From Gaiellasilicea sp963763755 (lineage in GTDB: Bacteria; Actinomycetota; Thermoleophilia; Gaiellales; Gaiellaceae), in the NCBI GenBank assembly GCA_963763755.1, contig CAVXQE010000012.1, positions 372,001-436,000 of the forward strand: a stretch of DNA of 64,000 nt. The letters are read 5' to 3'. Numbering within the stretch: position 1 is the stretch's first letter; each line of letters begins with the position of its first letter. The translations under genes were made by a program, and so were the position numbers. This document shows positions 18,680 to 28,795 of the stretch, in pieces. The notes under the pieces are model-generated. The model made no database searches. It had not been told where the DNA came from and saw only the letters and a list, made by a program, of their open reading frames with translations.

Positions 18680-18948
18680 GCTTGCTCCTCTCTGGACGTG
18701 ACGGCCTCCACGACTCGAAACGCGTCGAGCTCGGCTCGCTGTGCCACAAGCGCAGCCTCCCGGCTCGACGGTGCGCCGAACATGAAGAAGCAGATCTCGT
18801 CCTCCGGTACATGAATGACGCCGTCGAAGCGGACCGCGGTACCAGCCTGGGTCAGCTCCTCGGCGGCCGAGCGTGCCCGTGTCTCGCGTGCGGTGCGCTC
18901 TCCGGCGCAGCCGCGGGCGAGGAATGTCTCAACCAGGTAACTCGGCAT
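18658..18948 (-). CDS. Small conserved protein (DUF4242-like ferredoxin fold)
   Basis: The 96-residue frame begins MPSYLVETFLARG and contains FDGVIHVPEDEICFFMFGAPS, the pattern of short actinobacterial proteins with a ferredoxin-like beta-alpha-beta fold (MPxYLVExY...VPEDExCFxLF). No catalytic residues are evident. The frame overlaps the haloperoxidase start by 22 bases, so co-expression is likely. The ATG at 18948 is chosen because homologous proteins begin at MPxY; the frame is open further upstream. Confidence 0.65.
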   Translation of the reverse strand: MPSYLVETFLARGCAGERTARETRARSAAEELTQAGTAVRFDGVIHVPEDEICFFMFGAPSSREAALVAQRAELDAFRVVEAVTSREEQACSSESA

Positions 18949-19006
18949 GGCATCGAGGCTAGGGCCGAGCCCGATGCTTGAAAACGTCAGAACGTCTGAA
19001 CTTTGC

Positions 19007-21750
19007 TCACCGGAGCTTGCGCGAGAGCTCGGTCCGTGAACGCACACCCAGCTTGGAATAGACCCGGGTCAGGTGGCTCGCAACCGTGCGCTCGGCGAGA
19101 AAGAGCGAGGCGGCGACCTCGGCGTTCGTCCGGCCGGCGGCCACCAGGTCGGCGACGCGCCGCTCGGCGGGCGTCAGGCCCTCCACCCGGGTTCGGCCGC
19201 CGATGCGGCCGAGCTCATCCCGCGCCCGCGCCGCCCAGCCGGCCGCGCCGAGCTCCTCGAACGTGGCGCATGCCGCCTCGATCGCCTCGCGCGCCGGCCG
19301 CTTCTGCCGCGCGCGCCGGCGCGCGACGCCGAGCGCGAGCAGCGCGCGGCCGCGACCGAAGCCGCTCGAGACCTCGACCGCCTGCTCCAGGAGCGCGATC
19401 GCCTCGTCGACGTCGCCACGGGCGGCGGCGACGAGACCACGACAGCGCACCGCCTCGGCCAGCGGCCACGCGCGGTCGAGTCGCCGCGCCGCCTCCTCCC
19501 ACACGGCGATGCGAGCTTCGGCGTCGTCGACGAGGCCGAGCTCGAGCAGCGCCTCGGCTTGCTCGGCTCGCCACCAGGACATTGTCGGCTCCGCCCCGTC
19601 GGCGGGGTCGCGTGATCCGCTCCGCCTTCGAGAACCACTCCAGGGCCGCCTCGGCCGTCCCCGCTCCAGAGCTCCACGGTCCCGAGCATCGCGGAGTGCG
19701 CCGCAGAGCTTCGTGTCGTGCAGCTCGGCGAGCCGGACCATCTCCTCGGCGAGTCGTCGCGCCCGTGCGAGGTCGCCCCGGTGCGCCGCGATCAGCGCCG
19801 ACGGGAACATGGCTCGTCGGCGATTCCTCCCCGGGGCGCGTGTACGGGGCGGCGAGCTCGCGGGACTCGGCCGCGTACGCGTCCGCGAGCTCGAGCCGTC
19901 CCAGACGGAGCTCCGCGACGCGAGAGGTACCAGAGCGCGTAGGCGGCGCTCCGCTCGTCCCGCTCTAGACCAGTGCGCGTAGAGGTCCTCGAGCAGCTGG
20001 CGGGCGCGCTCGAGCTCGCCGGACCAGAGCAGGACGTGGGCGACGGTGAAGTCCGTCTCGGCACGAGGCTCCTCGCCGGACAGCGCCGCGAGCTCTGCCG
20101 CTTGCTCCGCCAGCCGGAGGCTTCCTGCCTTCCCGCCGTTCAGGCGCACGAGCGCGAGGCCGGCAAGCGCGGCGGCGCGCAGACCGTCGTCACCGACCTC
20201 CTCGGCGAGCTCGACGGCGGCGCGCGCATGCTCCTCTGCCGGCTCCATTCCCTCGCGGAAGCGGACGCTCAGGGCGAGCTTCTGGTGCAGCGTGGCGCAG
20301 AGCGCCGCCGGCGCGCCCGGCTCCGCGAGCGCCTCGCGCTGGAGCTCGATCGCGCGGCCGATGTAGTCGCCCTCGACCTCGGCGGCGAGAGCGAGCGCCT
20401 CCGCCCGCTCCGGCCCCGGCGCGGCCAGCGCGAGCAGCTCCTCGGAGAGCGTGCGGGCGCGCTCGATCCCGCCTGTCGCGAGCGTGCGCACGCGTGGCAG
20501 CTGCGATGCGCCGGGCGAGCGCAACGCGGTCGCCGGCGGGTGTAAGCCGGATCGCGTGCTCGCCGAGCTCGGCCGCGGCGATCGGTGCGCCCTGGGCTGT
20601 GGCAGCTCGTGCCGCCTGCTCGAGCTCGCATGCGAGCTCGGCGTCCGCTCGCTGGGTCGAGAGCGCGAGGTGACGAGCGTGGGCGACCGGATCGTCGACG
20701 AGATCGGCGAGCGTGGCGTGCGCACGCTGCCGCTCGGCTGCAGGCAGCCCCTGGTAGAGGACCGAAGCCAGCAGCGGGTGTGTGAACCGCACGCTTCCAC
20801 GCTCCACCTCGACGACCTGTTCGGCGAGCGCCGCCTCGAGAGCGCCTGCTCGATCCCCGCGCGACCGAGCTCGGTGACCGTGAGTCGCCCGTGAGCAGAG
20901 GCGAGCACGAGAGCGTCGCGCGTCGCGCCGGTGAAGCCGTCGAGCCTGGTGGACACGAGCTCCTCCAGCCGCTCGGGGACGGGCAGCGGCTGCGTCGGAT
21001 CGGCGAGCGAGCCGTCCGCACCCAGGGCGGCGCGGGCGAGCTCGAGGGCGTAGAACGGATTGCCCCCCGATGCCTCGTGCAGCCTGAGGAGCGTCGGACG
21101 TGACACCGTGCGCGAGAGTCGCGCCCGGAGCAGCTGATGCGTCGCGCCGACGCTGAGCGGCCCGACTCGAATGCGGTCGATCCGGTCGGAGTCGAGGGCG
21201 GTCTCGACGACAGATGTCGGCTCGCCCGCGTCGAGCCGCCGCGTCCAGAGCAGCAGCATGCTCGTGTCCGGCAGCCGCCGAAGCGCGAACCCGAGCGCGC
21301 TCGCCGACGAGGCGTCGAGCCACTGGAGATCGTCGATCGCGACGACGAGCCCATCCTCGGCGAGCAGCTGCAAGGCGTTGCGGACCGCGACCCCGAGCGC
21401 CCGCGTATCGACCGGACGGCCGCCGGCGTCCTCGACCAGGAGCGCGACCTCGAGTGCCCGGCGCTGCGGCGCGCGTGAGGGAGGGCAGGACGTCGTCGAG
21501 CAGCTCCGTCGAAGAGATCGCCGAGGCCGGCGTGCGCGAGGCCGCGCTCCGACTCGGCCGGGCGCGAGGAGAGCACGCGCAACGAACGCCCCCGTGCGGC
21601 GTCGACGGCGGCGCCCCAGAGCGTCGACTTTCCGATCCCCGCGTCGCCTTCGAGCGCGATCGCGGCCGGGCCCGGCGCGACTGTCCGCCTGTCGAGGAAC
21701 GCGGACAGAGACCTGAGGTCTTCATCTCTGCCGATGACGTCGACTGCCAT
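19007..21750 (-). CDS. LuxR-family regulator with AAA/NB-ARC-like ATPase domain (LAL type; several frameshifts)
   Basis: The gene encodes about 913 residues. The N-terminus has Walker A EGDAGIGKSTLWGAAV near residue 40 and Walker B LVVAIDDLQWLDASSASALG; the middle is a tetratricopeptide-like helical region (ERARQLLEDLYAHW, AERRLRALVPLA); the C-terminus is a LuxR helix-turn-helix, LTPAERRVADLVAAGRTNAEVA then ERTVASHLTRVYSKLGVRSR. Frames change near 21490, 20860, 20520, 19950, 19820 and 19620, but each piece continues the same architecture. LAL regulators are large ATP-dependent activators of catabolic or secondary-metabolite genes. No target is identifiable. Confidence 0.85.
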
Positions 21751-21790
21751 GTGATCCCGTCGACCATCGTGACACGGTGCGTCCGGAAAG

Positions 21791-22570
21791 TCAGGTGCGC
21801 GAAGCGCGAACGGTGTCTCCGACCTGCACGCGTCCGGGGGCGGCTACGGCGCCGTAGACGCCGAAGGGCAGCGGCTCGTCATGGCCATCGGGCCGGTAGC
21901 TCGCGAGCGTTCCGAGTGTGTCGAGGTCGGTGATCCCACGGTCAGGATCATGCGACGTCACGACACACCGGCCGACGTCGCCGTTGACGACGATCTGAGC
22001 CTCGCCGAGCTGCACGCGCGAGCCGATCCACTCGTCTTCCTCGTGCGCGGCCACGCCGTCGAGCTCGAACATCATCCGGAAGCGGCGACCATCGACGGGA
22101 GTTGGCGCTCCAGCCTTCTCGCGGAGCCGTTCGAGAGAGCCGCGTGACACCAGCGAGACCGTGCCGCCGGCCGCACCCCGGTCCGTCGCGTGGCCCTCCG
22201 ACCAGAGCAGCGTGAGCGGCCGGCCGACGAACGTCGAGATCGCCTCCTCCCACGGCCCGATGACGCGACGCGACGGATGCGGGCGCCTGTAGAGCACCCC
22301 CGGGTAGGGGTCGCCGAGCTCGACCGTGCCCCCCACCTCTGCGCCATCCGGGAAACGCAGTGACAACTGCCGGGTGGCCTCGTCCCACGTCGGGTCAATC
22401 GTCACCATCGGCCCGTTGCGCTTGTTGTTGAAGAGCCGTCCGTCCTCGTCGACCAGCCAGAAGCGGCGATCGCCCTGAACGCCATCCGACCGCAGATCGA
22501 CGCTGTCCGGGTGGACCAGCCCGAGCGACTTCACGGGAGCGATCGAGATCCGGACGACGCGTGCTTCCAC
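21791..22570 (-). CDS. MOSC-domain protein (YiiM/MARC-like)
   Basis: This intact 259-residue protein starts at a GTG (VEARVVRISIAPVKSLGL), which is the MOSC N-terminal beta-barrel signature. The MOSC domain has GDRRFWLVDEDGRLFNN near 35-50, RRFRMMFELDG and the conserved cysteine in DVGRCVVTSHDP near 215, which in relatives binds the molybdenum cofactor. It may act in Moco-dependent reduction of N-hydroxylated compounds. It follows rhamnulokinase by 40 bases, so it may be read through from the rhamnose operon. Confidence 0.88.
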   Translation of the reverse strand: MEARVVRISIAPVKSLGLVHPDSVDLRSDGVQGDRRFWLVDEDGRLFNNKRNGPMVTIDPTWDEATRQLSLRFPDGAEVGGTVELGDPYPGVLYRRPHPSRRVIGPWEEAISTFVGRPLTLLWSEGHATDRGAAGGTVSLVSRGSLERLREKAGAPTPVDGRRFRMMFELDGVAAHEEDEWIGSRVQLGEAQIVVNGDVGRCVVTSHDPDRGITDLDTLGTLASYRPDGHDEPLPFGVYGAVAAPGRVQVGDTVRASRT

Positions 22571-22610
22571 GCAGCAACCGTACCGGCGCGATCGGGCCGC
22601 GCCCGCTCGG

Positions 22611-23940
22611 TCAGTCGTCGAGCCCGTCGGCAGCCGCCCACGCTCGAGCGGCTCCCAGCGTCGCGAACCGGCCGAGCGCCACCCCCTGCAGGAGCGCGTT
22701 GCCGAGCGCCGTCGCCTCCGCCGGCCCGGCGACGAGCCGGACGCCGGCTGCCTCTTCGACCGCACGCCTGACGACAGGTGAGGCCGCACCGCCGCCGACG
22801 ATCGCGAGCTCGCTCAGCGGCTGGATCGACCGCAGCTCGTCGACGACCGACGCGACGCCGGCGGCGATCGACCGCACGATCGAGGACACAACGGCCGCCC
22901 GCGGCGCGTCGGCCGCAAGTCCCGGCGGCGGTGCGCACCTCGTCCGCCATGCGCTCGGGCGCCAGAAAACGTTCCTCGCGAACGTCGAAGACGCTGCCGA
23001 TCTGCTCGCCGGCGCCGGGAAGGTCGAGCAGCTCCCGCGCGGTCGTGTCGCCCCACTCCGAGGCGCAGCGCTCGAGCAGCCAGAAACCCGGCACGTTCTT
23101 CAGGAATCGGTAGCCGCCGACCGCGCCCGGCTCGTTCGAGAAGTTGGCGGCGCGGGCGGTCTCGGAGGTGTCGGCGGCCGGTCGCTCGACGCCGACGAGG
23201 AACCAGGTGCCCGCGGAGAGGAAGCCCCGGTCAGCGGGCCCGAGTGGACTGGCGGCGACGGCGCAGGCGGTGTCGTGGGCGGCGACGAGATGGACGGGCA
23301 CACCCCGGTGCTCGCCGAGCAGGCGTCCCGCGGGCTCGACGGCCGGGAGGATGGCCGGCGAGACGCCGACGGCCTCCGCAAGATCGTTCGCCCAGGAGCC
23401 GGTGGCGACGTCGAGCAGCCCGGTCGTTCCCGCGTTCGAGCGCTCACCGACCGCCTCGCCCGTCAGCTCGTAGGCGACGAGCTCAGGCAGCATCAGCAGT
23501 CGCGCCGCCGGCTCGAGCTCGGTCCGGTCGTGGGCGGCGAGCTGGAAGATCGTGTTGATCGGCATCAGCTGCACGCCCGTTCGCCGGTAGAGCTCGGCCT
23601 CTCCGAGCGACCGCGCCACGGCGCGCCAGCCATCCGTGCGTGGGCTCCGGTAGCTGTGCGGGTCGGAGAGCAGCCGCCCCTGCTCGTCGAGCAGGCCGTA
23701 GTCGACCGCCCAGCCGTCGACTCCGATCGAGTGAACGGGTCCGGTCTCGAGCGCGCGGTCGAGACCGAGGCGGACGTTCTCGAGGAGCTCCGGCCAGCGC
23801 CACCGCACCGAGCCGTCCGAACGCGTCTCCGGGCCGTGCTGCCACCGGTGGACGACCTCGAGTCGCGGCGCCTCGGCGTCGAGCTCGACGACCGCGACGC
23901 GGACCGACGTCGCGCCCATGTCGACGGCCGCGACGCGCAT
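22611..23940 (-). CDS. rhaK: Rhamnulokinase (one frameshift)
   Basis: The FGGY-type kinase of about 442 residues starts MRVAAVDMGATSVRVAVVEL (phosphate-binding DxGxT/S loop), with SIGVDGWAVDYGLLDEQGRL, INTIFQLAAH, LLMLPELVAYELTGE and the domain-II block VAAHDTACAVAASPL. After a shift near 22920 the C-terminus reads ELAIVGGGAASPVVRRAVEE and ATALGNALLQG. It phosphorylates L-rhamnulose to L-rhamnulose 1-phosphate. The ATG lies a few bases after the isomerase gene; in the sequence as given, no stop separates them in one frame. Confidence 0.9.
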
Positions 23941-23945
23941 GTCGC

Positions 23946-25237
23946 CTACAACCCGGTCGCGACGTGCCCCGAGCCGCGGGCGCCGATCGACCGCCTCGCG
24001 GTAGCCACTGCGCCGGTACGCGGTGAGGGGATCGAGCGCCGCGCCGTTCCGCCGGCGAGCTTCCGCCACGAGCGGCCTGACGTCGGCGCGGTACGCGGCC
24101 TGGAGGATCTCGGCCGCCAGCGCCGGGTCGTCCCCCTCCTGCGCCACGGCGAGCGCCGAGCGGTCGACGCAGGCTCCGAGCGCGAGCGTGTGCTGGATCG
24201 CGTCCGTGGCCTGGACGAGATCTTCGATCGGATCCTTGAGGTTGTTGCTCTGGTCGATCATGTAGGCGAGCGGGGGCATCGACCCGCCCCCGTGCTCCAG
24301 CAGCTCGAGCATCACGAGGAAGAGCTCGTAGGGCCGGATCGAGCCGACGGTGAGGTCGTCGTCGCCGTACTTGGAGTCGTTGAAGTGGAAGCCGCCGAGC
24401 CGGCCGGTCATCGCGAGTCGCGAGACGACCTGCTCGATGTTCGTGTTCGGGAGGTGGTGGCCGAGATCGACGAGGCACCGGGCCTGCGGCCCGGCGGCCT
24501 GCGCGAGCAGCAGGGACGAGCCCCAGTCCGAGACGACGGTCGAGTAGAACGCGGGCTCGTACGGCTTGTGCTCGGTGAAGAGCAGCCAGCCGTCCGGGAA
24601 GCGCGTCGTGGATCCGGCGCAGGCAGTCGGCGACGCGGTCGAACTGGAGCCGGAAGCTCGCCTGTCCCGGATGGTTCGTGCCGTCGCCGAGCCAGATGCT
24701 GAGTGCGGAGGAGCCGAGCTGCTCGCCGAGCTCGATCACGTGGAGGTTGTGCTCGACCGCGGCCTCACGAGCCCCCGCGTCGGCCGCAGCCATCGACCCG
24801 AACTTGTAGGTGACCGCGCCGTCGCCGGTCGTGGACGGGTTGTCCTGGAACGTGTTCGAGTTCATCGCGTCGAAGCCGAGTCCGAGCGACGTCGGCGTAC
24901 TCGCGCAGGGCCGGGACGTCGTCCGGCTCGTCCCACGGCACGTGCAGGCTGACCGTCCGGTTCGCACCGGTGAGGGCGTTCAGCGTCGCGACGTCGTCGA
25001 GCTTCTCCTCGATCGCCCGCGGCTCGCCGCCGCCGGGGAAGCGGCCGAAGCGGGTGCCGCCGGTGCCGAGCGCCCAGGACGGCGCGGCGACGCTGAAGCG
25101 ACGCACCTCCTCGATCACGCTGCTCGACGTCGACGCCCTGGAGGCTCGAGCAGCGCCGCCGCCGCCGCGAGGGCCTGTTCGTGCCGGTCCTGCCTGTCGG
25201 CCTCGAGCGTCGCGATCGTCTCTGCGTTCAGCTGCAC
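23946..25237 (-). CDS. rhaI: L-rhamnose isomerase, RhaI type (frameshifts; 3' end uncertain)
   Basis: The xylose-isomerase-like TIM-barrel protein starts at GTG 25237 after a good GGAGG site. Conserved blocks appear in successive frames: RRFSVAAPSWALGTGGTRFG, SLHVPWDEPDD, GLGFDAMNSNTFQDN, IWLGDGTNHPGQ, HKPYEPAFYSTVV, GRLGGFHFNDSKYGDDDL and YMIDQSNNLKDPIED. Frames shift near 25130, 24895, 24600 and 24460. It interconverts L-rhamnose and L-rhamnulose with a divalent metal. The C-terminal frame runs without a stop into rhaK; a shift near 23990 would restore a TAG at 23946, which I adopt. Confidence 0.88.
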
Positions 25238-25253
25238 TTCACACCTCCAGGGC

Positions 25254-27320
25254 TCAACGGGGGAATGCGGCGGGGATGCCGCCGTCGACGGGAATGAACG
25301 TGCCGGTCGTGACGCTGAGGTCGCCTCCGACGAGCGCGGCGACGGCGTCGGCGATGTGCTCCGGCAGGATCTCTGTCTTCAGCAGCGTCCGCTCGGCGTA
25401 GAAGCGACCGAGCTCCTCCACGGGAACGCCGTACGCGTCGGCCCGCTCCTCGCGCCCACTCACCGGCGAAGATTCCCGGAGCCGCGGACGACAGCGTCGG
25501 GGTGCACGCCGTTGACGCGGATCCGATGCGGGCCGAGCTCGGCGGCGAGCAGCCTCACCTGGTGTGCCTGTGCCGCCTTGACGCTGCCGTAGGCGACGTT
25601 GTTCGGGCCGGCGAAGACCGCGTTCTTCGAGGCGATGTAGACGATGTCGCCGCCGACGCCCTGCTCGACGAGCACGCGGGCCGCCGCGCGGCTGACGAGG
25701 AAGGAGCCGCGCGCCATCACGGCGTGGAGCCGGTCGTAGTCGGCGGCCTCCGTCTCGAGGAGCGGCGCGGAGCTCGCGAGACCGGCGTTGTTGACGACGA
25801 TGTCGAGGCCGCCGAACCGGAGCACCGTCGCTTCGAGCGCAGCCGTGACGGACTGCTCGTCCGAGACGTCGACCGCGACGGCGAGGACGCGATCCGGAGT
25901 CGGCGAGCGCGTCGGCCTCGCGTCGGGCCGCCTCCTCGTTCAGGTCGGCGATGACGACCGCTGCGCCGAGGCCGTGCAGTCGCTTCGCGATCGCGAGGCC
26001 GATGCCCGGACGCGGCGCCGGTGACGAAGGCGATGCGGCCGGTCAGCGGCGGCGAGGGCGGGCGCAGGCGGAGCTTGCGCTCCTCGAGCTCCCAGTACTC
26101 GACGCGGAACTTCTCGGAGTCCGGGATCGGCTCGTACGACGAGAGCGCCTCGGCGCCGCGCATGACGTTGATCGCGTTGACGTAGAACTCGCCGGCCACG
26201 CGCGCGGTCTGCGAGTCGGCGCCGAAGCTCCACATGCCGACTCCGGGCACGAGCACGATCGCCGGGATCGGCGCCGCGCATCGCCGGCGACTCCGGCGTC
26301 GCGTTCGCCTCGTAGTAGCGTCCGGTAGTCGTCCCGGTACTGGGCGTGAAGCTCGCGCAGCCGTGCGGCCTGCTCCTCGACCGGGGAGTCAGCGGGCAGG
26401 TCGAGGAGCAGCGGCCGCACCTTCGTGCGGAGGAAGTGGTCGGGGCAGGAGGTGCCGAGCGCCGCGAGCCGTGGCGCTGCTTCGGAGGCGAGGAAGTCGA
26501 GCACGACGTCGGAGTCGGTGAGTCGGCCGACGACGTGTCGATCCGTGGAGGCGAGACCGCGCACGACGGGCGCGAGCTCGACCGCGGCACGCTGTCGCCG
26601 CTCCTCGTCCGGCAGGCGGCCGTAGCCCGGCTCGCGGCGACCCGAACGGATCCGGGCGTCCGTGCTCTGCGAGGTAGCGCTCCGCCTCGCTCGATCAGGG
26701 AGAGCGAGAGCGTCTCGGACTCGTCGGAGGTGTCGGCCCACGAGATGACGCCGTGGCCGCCGAGGACGACGCCGACGAGCTCGGGCTGGGCGGCGACGAG
26801 GTCGCGCAGGCGCAGGCCGAGATCGAAGCCCGGCCGCTGCCAGTCGAGCCAGCCGAGCCGGCCGCCGAAGGCGTCGGCAACGCGTTCAGGCCCGTCGGCG
26901 GCGGTCGCGAAGGCGATCAGCGCGTCGGGGTGGAGATGGTCGACGTGCGGAGCCGGGAGAAATCCGTGCAGCGGCGTGTCGATCGACGGCACCGCGCCGC
27001 CCGGCCCGAAGCGGGCGTGGTCGAGCAGGGCGACCATGTCGTCCTCGTGGTCGAGGCCCTCGTAGACGCGCTCCATCGCCCGCAGCCGCTCGAGGTCGAC
27101 CAGCGCGAGCCCCTCGGCCGTCAGCGTGCCGAGGTCGCCGCCCGAGCCCTTCACGGCGAGCACGGCTGCGAGCCTCGCCCGGTGATCGGGTCCGTCGAGC
27201 TCGACCTTGGCCGAGGTGTTGCCGCCGCCGAAGTTGGTGACGCGCGGATCCGACGCCGAGGCGGCGCGACCGCTCGACGAGCGCGACGATCTCCGGGTGC
27301 TCGAGCGGGCTACTCGCCAT
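25254..27320 (-). CDS. rhaD: Bifunctional rhamnulose-1-phosphate aldolase / L-lactaldehyde dehydrogenase (frameshifts)
   Basis: The protein of about 688 residues has an N-terminal class II aldolase domain (VTNFGGGNTSAKVE, VKGSGGDLGTLT, zinc motif HVDHLHPDALIA, LGGHGVISWAD) and, from about residue 410, an SDR domain (GRIAFVTGAASGIGLA, VNNAGLASSAP, VYIASKNAVFAGPNNVAYGSVKAA, VTTGTFIPVDGG). Frame changes near 27265, 26680, 26275, 26010, 25900 and 25470 are needed. The aldolase cleaves L-rhamnulose 1-phosphate to DHAP and L-lactaldehyde; the SDR oxidises the lactaldehyde to L-lactate. Start ATG 27320 overlaps the ASRT-like gene end; the stop lies 17 bases from rhaI. Confidence 0.9.
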
Positions 27321-27686
27321 ACGCGATCGTCGTGGCGAGGGTGTAGGCGCCTGCAGACGTGTCGAGCCGCGAGTGCTGGAGGACGATCGGGACGTCGCAT
27401 CTCGGCGGTGTAGGCGAACGGGACGTCGCGCGGCAGCACGACCCCGGACAGCTGGGCGGGGTCCGTCAGCCGAACGTGGCGTGTGCGCCGCGAGCCGACC
27501 GTCACCTCGACCGGGCCGACTGGGTCGCGGTCCTCGAAGATAGAACGTGAGGCTGACGACGGCAGGCTGACTCCCGGTGTTGAGCACGCAGGCGCTCTCG
27601 TGGCTCTCGACGCCGTGTGAGGAGTCACCTGGGAGATAGGCGTCCGGCACGTACCAGCGTCGCCGTCCGCCCGCTTCGTCGTTCAT
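27310..27686 (-). CDS. ASRT-like protein (sensory rhodopsin transducer family, PF07100; two frameshifts)
   Basis: The protein of about 125 residues reads RRWYVPDAYLPGDSSHGVESHESACVLN at the start, then (after a shift near 27535) EDRDPVGPVEVTVGSRRTRHVRL and FAYTAEM, and (after another near 27395) VLQHSRLDTSAGAYTLATTIAYGE. This matches the beta-sandwich of the Anabaena sensory rhodopsin transducer family, including the conserved SHE, VGP, RRTxHVR and VVQHxRLD blocks. No rhodopsin is nearby. Its place inside the rhamnose operon, with its stop overlapping rhaD, points to sugar or sugar-phosphate binding rather than light signalling; this is inference. Confidence 0.82.
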
Positions 27687-27750
27687 CGTCGCCTCCGGCC
27701 CGAGTCGAGGTCGGGCGCGCGAACGCGCCCGACCTGGCTCCGGTTCCTTC

Positions 27751-28792
27751 CTAGAAGTTGAACTTGTCGATGTTCTGCGGCGTGAAGACGAGCGGGTCGC
27801 CCAGGACCACCACGGGCGCGTTCCCGTCGCTCCTCACGACCGTCCGCTTGCCAAGCCGCCCGGCGGTGAAGGTCTGGCCGATCTTGCCGGTCAGCTTCCC
27901 GTCGAGGACGAGGTTCGCGACGTACGTGGCGAGGTAGCCGAAGTCACGCTCGTTCCAGAGCCCGAACTTCTTCGCGCATCCCTTCTTCACGTACTTGCGC
28001 ATCTGGTTCGGAAGGCCGAGGCCGGTGAGCGCGACCGACTTGCACTTGCCTGCCTGGTCGAGCACCTGCGCCGCCGACGAGATGCCGACGGTCGTCGGCG
28101 AGATGATCCCCTTCAGGTTCGGATACGCCTGCACGAGCGCCTGCGTCTCCTTCGCCGAGTCGGTCGGGTTGTCGTTCCCGTAGGCGACCTTGACGAGCTT
28201 CATGTTCCTGTACTTCGGCAGCTTCAGCGTCGCCTTCATGAACTTGATCCACGTGTTCTGGTTGGCGGCCGTCGGCGTCGCCGACAGGATGGCGATCTCG
28301 CCCTTGTAGCCGATCTGGGCGCCCATCCACTCCACCTGGAACGCGCCGATCGCGGACGCCGTCGGCGGGCTGACGAAGATCGTGCGCGCGTCCTTGCGCA
28401 CGTCGCCGTCGTAGGAGATGACCTTCAGACCTCGCTGCTGCGCGCGCTTCAGCGCCGGAGCAACGGCGTTCGGGTCGTTCGCCGAGATGATGATCGCGTC
28501 GTAGCCCTGACGGGCGGCGGAGTCGATGAACGGAACCTGCTTTGCCGCCACCGCTTCCGTCGGCCCGTTGTAGGTGACGGTGTCGCCGAGCTTCGCCGCG
28601 GCTTCCTTGGCGCCCTTGCCGTTCTCGGTGAAGACGTTCACGCCGATCAGCTTGGGCAGGAAGAAGATCTTGTGTCCCTTGGTGGCCTTGTCGGTGCTCG
28701 CGCTGCCGGTGCTGGCCGAGATTCCGACGGCGAGCACGACGACGAGCGACCAGGCTGATGAGGCTGACGATCCCGAGCCTCTTTCTGCGCAT
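27751..28792 (-). CDS. rhaS: Rhamnose ABC transporter substrate-binding protein (one frameshift)
   Basis: This periplasmic-binding protein (peripla_BP_4 type) of about 346 residues starts MRRKRLGIVSLISL after AAGGAAGG; the signal peptide is interrupted by a shift near 28750 and continues VLAVGISASTGSAS. The mature part shows KIFFLPKLIGVNVFTENGKG, VPFIDSAARQGYDAIIISAND, VISYDGDVRKDARTIFV and LVLDGKLTGKIGQTF, as in RhaS of the rhizobial rhamnose importer. It captures rhamnose outside the membrane for RhaTPQ. It lies 4 bases downstream of rhaQ. Confidence 0.9.
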
Positions 28793-28795
28793 CAC

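Noticed and set aside
22561..24702. A plus-strand open frame of about 713 codons
   Set aside because: It is antisense to rhaK and rhaI, is dominated by Arg, Ala and Asp-Glu runs typical of high-GC shadow frames, and shows no domain pattern.
22611..27320. Programmed frameshifting in the rhamnose genes
   Set aside because: Shifts occur at many unrelated sites in both directions without slippery heptamers or stimulatory structures; sequencing error explains them better.
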